A stretch of DNA of 64,000 nt from the NCBI GenBank assembly GCA_021789215.1, contig JAJYJS010000008.1:1-64000 (forward strand), written 5' to 3'. Below the pieces are notes generated by a model that was given only the letters and a program-made list of their open reading frames with translations, did no database searches and had not been told where the DNA came from. This stretch comes from Nitrospirota bacterium. Its GTDB lineage: Bacteria; Nitrospirota; Thermodesulfovibrionia; Thermodesulfovibrionales; JdFR-88. Made by a program: the position numbers and the translations under genes. How positions within the stretch are numbered: position 1 is the first letter of the stretch; each line of letters starts with the position of its first letter. This document shows, piece after piece, positions 41,813 to 49,948 of the stretch.

Positions 41813-43732
41813 ATGACAAAATCAATTGGCGTCAGGCAAATCAGGAAATTGATAAATGAGCTGGGCTCGCCAGACCCCTCAAGGAGGCGGGCCTCGGCCG
41901 AAGGCCTGTCCTCATCTGATGAAAGGGCGCTTTTCCCGCTCATAAAGGCCCTCAAGGACGGGAATGCGGGCGTTCAGGACGCCGCCATGCACTCGATCGT
42001 CTCCATAGGCGGCGAGGCTGCGGCATACATGATAATCCCCATGCTGAGGGAAGAGGCATATGTCAGGAACATGGCCCTCATAATACTTGGGGAACTGGGC
42101 GGCACAGCGCTCCCTTATCTTTATCCGCTTTTAAACGACAAGGACGACGATGTGCGGAAGTTCGCCGTGGACCTCATTGCCGGTATCGGGCACTGCGGCT
42201 GTCCGGAAAAACTGAGAGAACTGCTGAGGGAAGACCCTAACCCCAATGTGAGGGTTTCGGCGGCCAAGGCAATAGGGCTCCTCGGCTGCAAGGAGGCCAT
42301 TGCCGACCTGACGGAGGCCCTGAAGGACTCCGAATGGGTGTGTTTCGCGGCCATAGAGGCATTGGTGTCCCTGAACGGCGCCGGTTCGGTTGAACCCATG
42401 GTGTCCCTTCTTGAAAGCGGGTCGGAGCCGGTCAGGTTCGAGGCCATACAGGCGCTTTCAGGGATGGGTACGGCCCGCTCGATGGAGGTGCTGCTGAAGC
42501 ATCTTTCAAATACTGAAATCGGCGAATTCGAAAAATCCATGACGGTGAGGGCGCTGCTGAACGCGGGGATAGTGCCTGAAATCGGCGGGGTTTACGAACT
42601 GCTCATGGACATGCTTCAAAACGGGGAGTGGGACGACAAAATCCTGGCCCTTGCGGGGCTTTCAAGGCTCGGAGATGAAAGGGCGCTTTACAAAATAGTG
42701 GATATGGCCGGTTCACTCGACCCGTCGGAGCCCGATGCGGAAGACAAGTTCCATGCGTTCCGGGATGCCGTTATGCACTTCGGGTGCTCTGAACAGCTCC
42801 TGAATCTTTTGAACGGCGGAAGATTGAGGTACAGGGGGCTTGCGTTCCTGATAGGGCTCTTTGGCGACATGAAATGCCTTCAGGCGGTCCCCCGGCTCGT
42901 TGAACTCCTTAAGACCGACCTCCGGGACGTAAAAAGGGCCAGCATGAACGCCCTCAAGGACATGGATGACGAATCGGTGGCTTGGGCGGCAATGGAAGCC
43001 GTGGAAGAGGACGACGCCCAGGTGAGGAAAGCGGCGGTCTCCGCCCTGGGGAAAATAGGCGACAGTTCCTCATCCCCGGCCATCTTCAGGCTGCTTGAGC
43101 AGGAGACCGAAGGGGGAGTGCTGGAAGAGGCCGTTAAGGCCATCCTGAAGATTGATCCGGCAACGTTTTATTCGAGGCTTAAATCCTTTGGCGAGCTGGT
43201 GCGGATACTGGCTGGCAAGTTCTCCGATGATGGGACCGTATTGCTTGGGCTGGCAGACGGCGAAAGCGTGCCTGTCAGGTGTTCGGCCCTGAAGCGGCTC
43301 GGGCAGCTTGGAGGCGAACAGGCCGGGCAAAAACTCATCCAGGCCGCTTCGGATGCCGAGCCGGAGATAAGAAAATCAGCGGTCATGGCCATGGGCGACG
43401 GGGCCGCCTTCCGTAAACAGCTGCTTGAGGCGATAAAGGACGAAGATATGTGGGTCAGGCTTTACGCGGTCAAATCGCTGGGCGGGTCGCCTGATGCCGA
43501 GTCGTTGGAAGCTATAAAAACGGCTTTGACCGACGAGGGCGTCCCGGTTGTCCTTTCCGCCATCGATGTGCTGGCGCGGCATGACTTTGCCGATGAGGCG
43601 GCTGCACGGACAATCTTTGAAACTCTTCTCACCCATCCCGAAGAGGCCGTGAGGGCCAGGGCCGGTCTGGAGCTTGCGACGGATGAAGGGTCCTGCCCGG
43701 CGGGGGACAAAGAATGCGGCACCGGGGCCTGA
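41813..43732 (+). CDS. HEAT-repeat protein of the chemotaxis operon
   Basis: A 639-residue protein made almost wholly of HEAT-type helical repeats of about 31-37 residues, with recurring patterns such as LLNDKDDDVRKFAVDLIAGI, DPNPNVRVSAAKAIGLLG and DAQVRKAAVSALGKIG. No signal peptide, membrane helix or enzyme motif is seen, so it is a cytoplasmic protein-binding scaffold. The frame is open from a TTG at 41786, but that codon lies in the sigma-28 promoter; the ATG at 41813 is chosen. It heads the che operon, one base before cheR. Its partner and function are not known to me; a role in the chemoreceptor array or in handling Che proteins is inference from position. Confidence 0.8.
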   Translation: MTKSIGVRQIRKLINELGSPDPSRRRASAEGLSSSDERALFPLIKALKDGNAGVQDAAMHSIVSIGGEAAAYMIIPMLREEAYVRNMALIILGELGGTALPYLYPLLNDKDDDVRKFAVDLIAGIGHCGCPEKLRELLREDPNPNVRVSAAKAIGLLGCKEAIADLTEALKDSEWVCFAAIEALVSLNGAGSVEPMVSLLESGSEPVRFEAIQALSGMGTARSMEVLLKHLSNTEIGEFEKSMTVRALLNAGIVPEIGGVYELLMDMLQNGEWDDKILALAGLSRLGDERALYKIVDMAGSLDPSEPDAEDKFHAFRDAVMHFGCSEQLLNLLNGGRLRYRGLAFLIGLFGDMKCLQAVPRLVELLKTDLRDVKRASMNALKDMDDESVAWAAMEAVEEDDAQVRKAAVSALGKIGDSSSSPAIFRLLEQETEGGVLEEAVKAILKIDPATFYSRLKSFGELVRILAGKFSDDGTVLLGLADGESVPVRCSALKRLGQLGGEQAGQKLIQAASDAEPEIRKSAVMAMGDGAAFRKQLLEAIKDEDMWVRLYAVKSLGGSPDAESLEAIKTALTDEGVPVVLSAIDVLARHDFADEAAARTIFETLLTHPEEAVRARAGLELATDEGSCPAGDKECGTGA

Positions 43733-43733
43733 A

Positions 43734-44552
43734 ATGGACATTGTCCTTCAAGAAACCACTTTCAGGCAGCTAAGGGACTTTATTTATGAGAAGTGCGGGA
43801 TTTTCATCCCCGACATGAAGAAGTACATTGTGGAAAAAAAGCTCGCAGGCAGACTGCAGGCTAAAAACCTGAGGAGCTTCGAGGACTATTTCTATCTGCT
43901 CCAGTACGGCGGCAACGGCGACGAGATCGCGGGCCTTTATGACGCCATAACCACCAACGAGACATCTTTTTTCAGGGAGCCCAACCAGTTCAGCGTGCTC
44001 GCGGAGCATGTCATCCCGGAACTGCTGAAATCGAAGAAAACCGGAGACCTGCGCTTCTGGTCCGGCGCCTGCTCAACCGGCGAAGAGCCCTATACGCTGG
44101 CCATCCTGCTAATGGAAAAAAAACTGCTGGCCCGGGCAAGCGTCATGGGGTCGGACATAAGCAACGAGGTCCTGACCGCGGCCCAGCGGGGCATTTACGG
44201 GCCGTATTCCCTCAGGAACATGCCTGAACAGTATCTGAAAAAATATTTCAAGCCCAACAGCGGCCAGGTGTTCGAGATAGACGATTCCATCCGGAAGTCC
44301 GTCAGGTTCATGAACGTGAACCTGATGGACAGCAGAAAGACCAGGCTCGTTTCCTCTGCGGACGTGATTTTCTGCCGTAACGTGCTCATCTATTTCGACA
44401 ACAAGGCCAAGCAGAAGGCAATTTCCAACCTGTATGATTCGCTCAGGCCGGGCGGTTTTTTGTTTATCGGCACCTCCGAGAGCCTTCATGACGTTACCAG
44501 GGCTTTCAAGCCTGTAATCATAAACAAGACCATCGTGTACCAGAGGGTATAG
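43734..44552 (+). CDS. cheR: Chemotaxis protein methyltransferase CheR
   Basis: A 272-residue SAM-dependent methyltransferase with the N-terminal helical domain and the catalytic domain (ATTNETSFFREP-type motif as ITTNETSFFREPNQF, FWSGACSTGEEPYTLAI, VIFCRNVLIYF). It adds methyl groups to glutamates of chemoreceptors, for adaptation together with CheB (48387). The open frame reaches back to 43674, inside the HEAT gene; the ATG at 43734 gives the normal N-terminus. Confidence 0.95.
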   Translation: MDIVLQETTFRQLRDFIYEKCGIFIPDMKKYIVEKKLAGRLQAKNLRSFEDYFYLLQYGGNGDEIAGLYDAITTNETSFFREPNQFSVLAEHVIPELLKSKKTGDLRFWSGACSTGEEPYTLAILLMEKKLLARASVMGSDISNEVLTAAQRGIYGPYSLRNMPEQYLKKYFKPNSGQVFEIDDSIRKSVRFMNVNLMDSRKTRLVSSADVIFCRNVLIYFDNKAKQKAISNLYDSLRPGGFLFIGTSESLHDVTRAFKPVIINKTIVYQRV

Positions 44553-44555
44553 GAA

Positions 44556-44948
44556 ATGAAGATACTTGTTGTGGACGATTGCCAGACTACGAGAAGGCTC
44601 CTCGGGTTCTATCTGAAGTCGAAGGGGTTCGAGGTGGCCACCGCCATAAACGGCCTTGACGCGATGGAGAAGATGGCCCGGGAAAACGTGAACCTTGTAA
44701 TGACCGATCTGAATATGCCCTTCATGGACGGCATAGAGTTCATCAAGGCGCTCAGGGCAGACTCTTCATTCGCCGGCATACCCGTCCTCATGGTGACGAC
44801 GGAGAAGGACGCCGAAGAGGAGAGGAGGGCCATTGACGCCGGGGCTGACGGCTTTTTGACAAAGCCGGTTACCTCCGAGGTGCTGGTCCGGAAAATAAAG
44901 GCGCTGATGAAATCCATATTCAGCAGAGGAGGCGATAATGACGATTGA
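44556..44948 (+). CDS. CheY-like single-domain response regulator
   Basis: A 130-residue receiver with the acidic pair Asp7/Asp8, phosphorylation site Asp51 in [11 protein letters not shown], Thr81 and Lys103, all present. It differs from the canonical CheY encoded next (44938) and has an acidic tail (GGDNDD). It may be a phosphate sink or a second output regulator; the sequence does not decide. Three bases separate it from cheR, and it overlaps cheY by 11 bases. Confidence 0.88.
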   Translation: MKILVVDDCQTTRRLLGFYLKSKGFEVATAINGLDAMEKMARENVNLVMTDLNMPFMDGIEFIKALRADSSFAGIPVLMVTTEKDAEEERRAIDAGADGFLTKPVTSEVLVRKIKALMKSIFSRGGDNDD

Positions 44949-45330
44949 CCCCAAAATGAAGATACTGGTCACGGACGATTTTTCGACCATGAGGCGGATA
45001 GTCAAGAATGTGCTAAAGCAGCTGGGCTTCGAAAACATAGAGGAAGCCGAGGACGGGGCGCAGGCATATGCCAGGCTTACCCAGGAAAAATTCGATTTTG
45101 TGGTCAGCGACTGGAACATGCCCAACATGGACGGGCTGGAATTCCTCAAAAAGGTGCGTGCAAATCCCGAACTTAAGGAATTGCCCTTCCTGATGGTGAC
45201 GGCCGAGGCCGAGAAGCCCAAGGTCATCGAGGCAATAAAGGCGGGCGTCAGCAACTACGTGGTAAAGCCTTTTACCGCCGAGGTCCTGAAGGAAAAAATA
45301 GACAGGATATTCGAGAAGATGGGGAAATGA
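44938..45330 (+). CDS. cheY: Chemotaxis response regulator CheY
   Basis: A 130-residue receiver closely resembling enteric Che[21 protein letters not shown] with the acidic pair Asp13/Asp14, phosphorylation site Asp58 in [15 protein letters not shown], Thr88, and Lys110 in VVKPF. Phospho-CheY should bind the FliM N-terminus (32729) and be dephosphorylated by the CheZ domain at 47136. It lies nine bases before cheA. Confidence 0.95.
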   Translation: MTIDPKMKILVTDDFSTMRRIVKNVLKQLGFENIEEAEDGAQAYARLTQEKFDFVVSDWNMPNMDGLEFLKKVRANPELKELPFLMVTAEAEKPKVIEAIKAGVSNYVVKPFTAEVLKEKIDRIFEKMGK

Positions 45331-45339
45331 GGTACAGCC

Positions 45340-47103
45340 ATGCCTGATGAAATGGATGAGATAATAGCCGACTTCATTACCGAGGCCGAAGAGTCTCTGG
45401 ACAGGATAGACCCGCTCTTTATCGAGCTCGATTCGAAGGGCTTTGACAGGGAGATAATAAACGAGATATTCAGGAGCATGCACACGATAAAGGGCGCGGC
45501 GGGTTTTTTGGGTTTCCAGCAGATAGTGGACGTCGCCCATGGCTCGGAGACAATCCTTAAAAAGCTCAGGGAAGGCGAGATGGAGGTGTCGGAAAGCCTT
45601 ACCGCCGTCATCCTGAAGAGCTTTGACATGGTAAGGCTCCAGTTGAGGCATCTGAAGCTCAAGGACGGGGTGAACGAGGGAACCGGCCCTCTGCTGAGAG
45701 AGCTTGAGGATGCGCTGAACAGTGCCCAGGGCGGCGGAAAGGTCCCCCCGCAGGCTGCGGAAGCGGCCCGCCCGGCTGAAAAAACTCCGGCTGTCCAGGG
45801 ACCTGATAAAACAGCGTCCGGTAATCAGTGCGGGGCCGGAAAGGCCTTTGCTTCATCTCCCGAGAAGGCAGGCGGTGAAAAACCGGGGGCCGATAAGGGC
45901 GAGTCCATGCAGACGTTGAGGATAGGGATAGACAAGGTAGACCAGGTGATGAACCTGACAGGCGAGGTGGTGCTTATCAGGAACAGGCTCCTGAACCTTA
46001 TGGGGGAACTGGATAAAAAATATTCGGACGACCCCCACATAGAGAGTCTTATGGAGACCGTGTCTTTCCTGGATATTTTGACGTCGGACATGCAGCTGGC
46101 CGTTATGAAAATGAGGATGCAGCCGCTCAAGAAGGTGTTCAACAAGTTCCCGCGCCTGGTGAAGGAGATATCCTCATCGCTGGGCAAGTGTGTCGAGCTC
46201 AAGATATCGGGCGAGAACACCGAGGTGGACAAGTCCATCATCGAGCAGATAGGCGACCCGATGGTGCATATCATAAGGAACGCCATAGACCACGGGGTGG
46301 AAAGTGGAAAAGACAGGCTCGCCGGAGGGAAACCCGCGCAGGGCACCATCTCGATCAATGCCTACCAGAAGGGCAACCAGATTGTAATAGAGGTCTCGGA
46401 CGACGGCAAGGGCATAGACGTCGGGAAGGTCAAGAGGAAGGCGCTCGAAAAAGGGCTGATAAGCCCGGAGGAGGCGCAGAGGCTGGATGGCGACTCGGCT
46501 GTCAATTTGATATTCCTGCCGGGGCTGTCCACCAATGATGTCGCCACCGAGCTGAGCGGCAGGGGAGTGGGCATGGACGTTGTGAAGACCAACGTCTCCA
46601 AGCTCAGCGGGTTTATCGAGGTCATGACCAAGAAGGGTTCGGGCACAACGCTGAGGATGAGCCTTCCGCTCACGCTCGGCATCATCCATGCCCTGATGGT
46701 CGGCATAAACGGCTCCACATACGCCATACCGCTTGCGCTCGTGGATGAGACCCTGAAGATTTCCAGGGAGGAAGTCCATGAGATAGTGGACAAGAAGGTG
46801 CTCAACGTAAGGGGGAAGGTGTACCCCTTTTTCGAACTTTCGGAGCTGCTTGGAAACGGGGAGCCCTCCGGGACGGGCCACCGGTTTGTAATAATGGTGG
46901 CAATCGCGGACAGCCGTTTCTGCATAGGTGTGGACAGGCTGCTGGGGCTTCAGGAAGTGGTTATAAAATCCATAACCGGAACGGAAACCACCTCACCCTG
47001 CATCCTTGGCGCGACCATATCGGGGGACGGCAAGGTGATACTCATAATCGATCTCGGGTACATATCCCGGAGCGCTTTCGACACTTTGCGGCATGAAAAA
47101 TAG
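45340..47103 (+). CDS. cheA: Chemotaxis histidine kinase CheA (no visible P2 domain)
   Basis: A 587-residue kinase: P1 Hpt domain with His48 in SMHTIKGAAGFLG; a Pro/Ala-rich linker (about 120-190) where P2, the CheY/CheB docking domain, is expected but not recognisable; P3 dimerisation (IDKVDQVMNLTGEVVLIRNR); P4 ATPase (IIRNAIDHGVE, GRGVGMDVVKTNV); and P5, the CheW-like regulatory domain. It is slightly shorter than enteric CheA (about 650), which fits loss of P2. It phosphorylates CheY and CheB in response to receptors. Confidence 0.95.
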   Translation: MPDEMDEIIADFITEAEESLDRIDPLFIELDSKGFDREIINEIFRSMHTIKGAAGFLGFQQIVDVAHGSETILKKLREGEMEVSESLTAVILKSFDMVRLQLRHLKLKDGVNEGTGPLLRELEDALNSAQGGGKVPPQAAEAARPAEKTPAVQGPDKTASGNQCGAGKAFASSPEKAGGEKPGADKGESMQTLRIGIDKVDQVMNLTGEVVLIRNRLLNLMGELDKKYSDDPHIESLMETVSFLDILTSDMQLAVMKMRMQPLKKVFNKFPRLVKEISSSLGKCVELKISGENTEVDKSIIEQIGDPMVHIIRNAIDHGVESGKDRLAGGKPAQGTISINAYQKGNQIVIEVSDDGKGIDVGKVKRKALEKGLISPEEAQRLDGDSAVNLIFLPGLSTNDVATELSGRGVGMDVVKTNVSKLSGFIEVMTKKGSGTTLRMSLPLTLGIIHALMVGINGSTYAIPLALVDETLKISREEVHEIVDKKVLNVRGKVYPFFELSELLGNGEPSGTGHRFVIMVAIADSRFCIGVDRLLGLQEVVIKSITGTETTSPCILGATISGDGKVILIIDLGYISRSAFDTLRHEK

Positions 47104-47135
47104 GGGAAAATAAAAATTCCAGGGAGGAAGAAGCA

Positions 47136-48317
47136 ATGCAATACATAGGGTTCAAGCTTGATTCGATAGAGTACACGATACCGATCCTGAAGGTGCGGGA
47201 GATAATAAACACGCCGCAGGTGACACAGGTGCCGCAGTCGCCCCCTTACATCGAGGGTGTGATGAACCTGAGGGGCAGCATCACGATGATTGTGAACCTC
47301 AGAAAGCTGCTCAACATCCCCCAGAACGGCAATATCGGGACGAAGATAATCATCATATCCAGCGGCAAGATAACCTTCGGGGTCCTGGTGGACGGGATAA
47401 CGGGCGTGATAGACATAGACGAGGCCGCCGTGGAGCATCCGGAGCGCTTCTTCAACGAGAAGATGGAGCAGATAAAGGGCGTTGCCAAGATAAACGACAA
47501 GCTCCTTGTCCTGCTTGAGCCCAGGAAGCTCGTCCCGCTTGAGGACGTCAGCCTCTTCGAGGACAACATCGTGGACATGAAGCAGGGCGCTGACGGGAAA
47601 ATGGAACTGGTCAGGAGTGTCCAGACCATGGCTGGAGAGGTGAAGGTCAAGGAGCTTGTCGACGCGAAAGAATTCTTCGAAAAGAAGAAAGACGGCAGTC
47701 CCGACGGCGCGGTCGCCGACATCGTTTCGTTTCTTGACCACATATCCAACCACGAATATGAAAAGGCGGACGAACTGATACAGAAAATCATGAAAAAGGG
47801 CCAGGGGCAGCTCTATAACGAGCTTGGAAAGGTCACAAGAAAGCTCCATGACTCGATAAAGACCTTTTCCGACGCCATAGACCCCAAACTGAAGGACATG
47901 GCGACACATGAAATGCCCAGCGCGGTTGAACGCATAAACTACGTCATAGAGAAGACCGAAGAGGCGGCCAACAAGACGATGAGCATCGTTGAGAAGTACA
48001 CGCTGAGCATGGATGAGTTCGCCGGCCATATAAGGACGCTCAAGGAGCCGGAAGGCACCGTCGAATACCTGAGGAAATTCAAGAACAGTCTTGAGGACGA
48101 CCTCACTGAGGTGCTGACCACGCAGTCTTTTCAGGATTTGACGGGGCAGGCGCTGAAAAAGGTCATAGAACTTGTTAAAGATATCGAGGATGAGCTGGTG
48201 AGGCTGATTACCACGTTCGGCCTGAAGCTGGATACGGGAGGGGTTGCGGTCCGGCAGTCGGCCGAGAAAGTCTCCCAGGCAGGGGTGGATGACCTCCTGA
48301 AAGACCTGGGCTTCTGA
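47136..48317 (+). CDS. CheW-CheZ fusion protein: array adaptor plus CheY-P phosphatase
   Basis: A 393-residue protein of two parts. Residues 1-145 are a full CheW domain (begins MQYIGFKLDSIEYTIPILKV; EGVMNLRGSITMIVNLRKLL). After a linker, residues about 206-393 are a full CheZ: the helix starting near the PSAVERINYVIEKTEEAAN segment, the active-site motif SFQDLTGQ with Asp334 and Gln338 equivalent to Asp143 and Gln147 of E. coli CheZ, and the C-terminal CheY-binding peptide VDDLLKDLGF. One continuous frame with a good ribosome-binding site (AGGGAGGAAG) and no internal start signal. It would anchor the phosphatase in the receptor array. It is the only CheW and the only CheZ in the window. Confidence 0.93.
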   Translation: MQYIGFKLDSIEYTIPILKVREIINTPQVTQVPQSPPYIEGVMNLRGSITMIVNLRKLLNIPQNGNIGTKIIIISSGKITFGVLVDGITGVIDIDEAAVEHPERFFNEKMEQIKGVAKINDKLLVLLEPRKLVPLEDVSLFEDNIVDMKQGADGKMELVRSVQTMAGEVKVKELVDAKEFFEKKKDGSPDGAVADIVSFLDHISNHEYEKADELIQKIMKKGQGQLYNELGKVTRKLHDSIKTFSDAIDPKLKDMATHEMPSAVERINYVIEKTEEAANKTMSIVEKYTLSMDEFAGHIRTLKEPEGTVEYLRKFKNSLEDDLTEVLTTQSFQDLTGQALKKVIELVKDIEDELVRLITTFGLKLDTGGVAVRQSAEKVSQAGVDDLLKDLGF

Positions 48318-48386
48318 CAGGAATAAGTAAAAACCGGTTCGGGTTATGCAATCTTTTTGCGCGATGCTGAAGGGACAGGGGGCAGA

Positions 48387-49427
48387 GTGATCAGGGTAAT
48401 GGTCGTTGACGATTCGGCCTTCATGAGGAAGGCCCTTTCGTCCATGCTTGAGTCCGACCCGGGAATAAAGGTCGTGGACACCGCCAAAAACGGGGCTGAG
48501 GCCGTCGAGAAAGTCGCGTCAGTCTGTCCGGACATAGTCACGATGGACATAGAAATGCCGGTAATGGACGGCCTTGAGGCCCTGAACCACATAATGGCCA
48601 AAACACCTGTGCCGGTGGTAATGGTAAGCTCCCTGACAGTGGAGGGGGCGAAAGTGACCCTTCAGGCGCTGGAGCTGGGGGCCGTGGATTTCATCCCCAA
48701 GAACATCTCCGAGCTTTCCATTAATATCATGAACGTAAAAAACGTGCTTATCGAAAAAATAAAGCAGATAGGCGGCAGGCGGCTTGTGCGGCCAGCGCTT
48801 GTGAAAAACAGGGTGACCCATATGCCCGCACTCCCGATGGTCCCGGGCGGAGTGGATATCGTGGCAATCGGCACCTCGACCGGGGGGCCGAAGACCCTTC
48901 AGCAGATTATCCCCGCCCTGCCAAAAGACCTGCCAGTCCCCGTGCTCATAGCCCAGCACATGCCGGCCAACTTCACGGGTCCCTTTGCGGAGAGGCTGAA
49001 TCAGCTGAGCCTTATAACGGTGAAGGAGGCCGAAGATGGCGAGCCGGTGAGGCCCGGAGTGGCTTATGTCGCCCCCGGAGGGGGGCATATGAAGGTGGCA
49101 AAAAGGGCCGTTACGTCCATTATTTCCATCACGGATGCCACCCACCAGAACTTCATATACAAGCCTTCGGTGGACGCGCTTATGTCCTCGGTCGCCCTGC
49201 TTTACAGCCGCAAGGCCCTCGGCATAATCCTTACCGGGATGGGCAACGACGGTCTTCAGGGGCTTGCCGAGCTTAAGAAGGCGGGGGGCAGGGTAATCGC
49301 GCAGAACGAGGAAACATGCGTCATATACGGGATGCCTAAAGCTGTTGTAACGGCTGGGATCGCGGACAAAATCCTGCCGGCGGAAGATATTCCCGGAGAA
49401 ATAATTAATTCTGTCCGGGGAGGCTGA
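48387..49427 (+). CDS. cheB: Receptor methylesterase and response regulator CheB
   Basis: A 346-residue protein: receiver domain (IRVMVVDDSAFMRKAL, Asp54 in TMDIEMPVMDG) and methylesterase domain with the catalytic serine in AIGTSTGGPKTL, histidine in AQHMPANF and aspartate in GMGNDG. It removes methyl groups from receptors and opposes CheR. The start chosen is GTG at 48387, preceded by AGGGGGCAGA; a TTG at 48357 would add an odd extension. It ends the sigma-28-driven che unit. Confidence 0.93.
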   Translation: MIRVMVVDDSAFMRKALSSMLESDPGIKVVDTAKNGAEAVEKVASVCPDIVTMDIEMPVMDGLEALNHIMAKTPVPVVMVSSLTVEGAKVTLQALELGAVDFIPKNISELSINIMNVKNVLIEKIKQIGGRRLVRPALVKNRVTHMPALPMVPGGVDIVAIGTSTGGPKTLQQIIPALPKDLPVPVLIAQHMPANFTGPFAERLNQLSLITVKEAEDGEPVRPGVAYVAPGGGHMKVAKRAVTSIISITDATHQNFIYKPSVDALMSSVALLYSRKALGIILTGMGNDGLQGLAELKKAGGRVIAQNEETCVIYGMPKAVVTAGIADKILPAEDIPGEIINSVRGG

Positions 49428-49432
49428 TTTTT

Positions 49433-49460
49433 TAAAGTTTTTGTTTGTTTAAGACGAAAA
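49433..49460 (+). promoter_or_regulatory. Candidate sigma-28 promoter, TAAA-N16-GACGAAAA
   Basis: TAAA at 49433-49436 and GACGAAAA at 49453-49460 keep the 16-base spacer of the other sigma-28 sites, but the -10 has A for T in CGATAA. It would start a transcript near 49467 for the receiver and HDOD genes. Confidence 0.4.
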
Positions 49461-49478
49461 TAATATCAGGAGGCGCTG

Positions 49479-49577
49479 ATGAAAGGCCATAAAAAACCGT
49501 GCTTGACCTTGGAAACGGCGAAGCAATATAATAGCTCATTAATTTGTGAACTTTTTTATTTAAAAATTATCCTATGA
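49479..49577 (+). CDS. Possible 32-residue leader peptide, coupled to the receiver gene
   Basis: A short frame beginning MKGHKKPCLTLETAK with a consensus AGGAGG five bases before the ATG. Its stop overlaps the next start as ATGA (49574-49577). The downstream receiver gene has no Shine-Dalgarno sequence of its own, so translation could be coupled through this peptide. The sequence resembles nothing I recognise, and a sigma-70-like promoter lies inside it, which argues for caution. It may be a translational leader, or chance. Confidence 0.45.
   Translation: MKGHKKPCLTLETAKQYNSSLICELFYLKIIL
49503..49532 (+). promoter_or_regulatory. Sigma-70-type promoter TTGACC-N18-TATAAT
   Basis: Perfect -10 (49527-49532) and 5/6 -35 (49503-49508) with an 18-base spacer. 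It would start near 49539, 35 bases before the receiver gene at 49574, inside the short leader frame. Confidence 0.55.
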
Positions 49578-49948
49578 ATAAGCTCCTTATCATAGACGAC
49601 GAGCCTGACATAACCGAAATTTTTGACCTCCTTGGGAATTATCTTGGCTATACCGCGGAAACCATCAATTCGGGGAAAAAGGCGCTGGAGAAGCTCGGAA
49701 AGATGGACAGGTCTTATAATGCGGTCTTCTGCGACCTCAAGATGCCGGGCATTGACGGGCTCCAGATTTATAATTTTGTCAGCGGTCTGGACCCCGAGTT
49801 TTCAAGGAGGTTTGTCCTGCTGACCGGGGCGATACTGGACCAGAACGTAGAGAAGGAAATAAACCTCAAGAACATAATGGTGCTGAAAAAGCCGTTTGCC
49901 ATTGATGAGATAAAAAAGGCGATAGAAATCATAGAGAGACGTCAATGA
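49574..49948 (+). CDS. Single-domain response regulator
   Basis: A 124-residue receiver: MNKLLIIDDEPD with the acidic pair at Asp8/Asp9, a phosphorylation site in VFCDLKMPGIDG, threonine in LLTGAI and lysine in LKKPF. There is no output domain. It overlaps the HDOD gene by four bases, so the two probably act together. Its kinase is not evident; CheA is a possible donor given the location after the che operon. Confidence 0.88.
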   Translation: MNKLLIIDDEPDITEIFDLLGNYLGYTAETINSGKKALEKLGKMDRSYNAVFCDLKMPGIDGLQIYNFVSGLDPEFSRRFVLLTGAILDQNVEKEINLKNIMVLKKPFAIDEIKKAIEIIERRQ

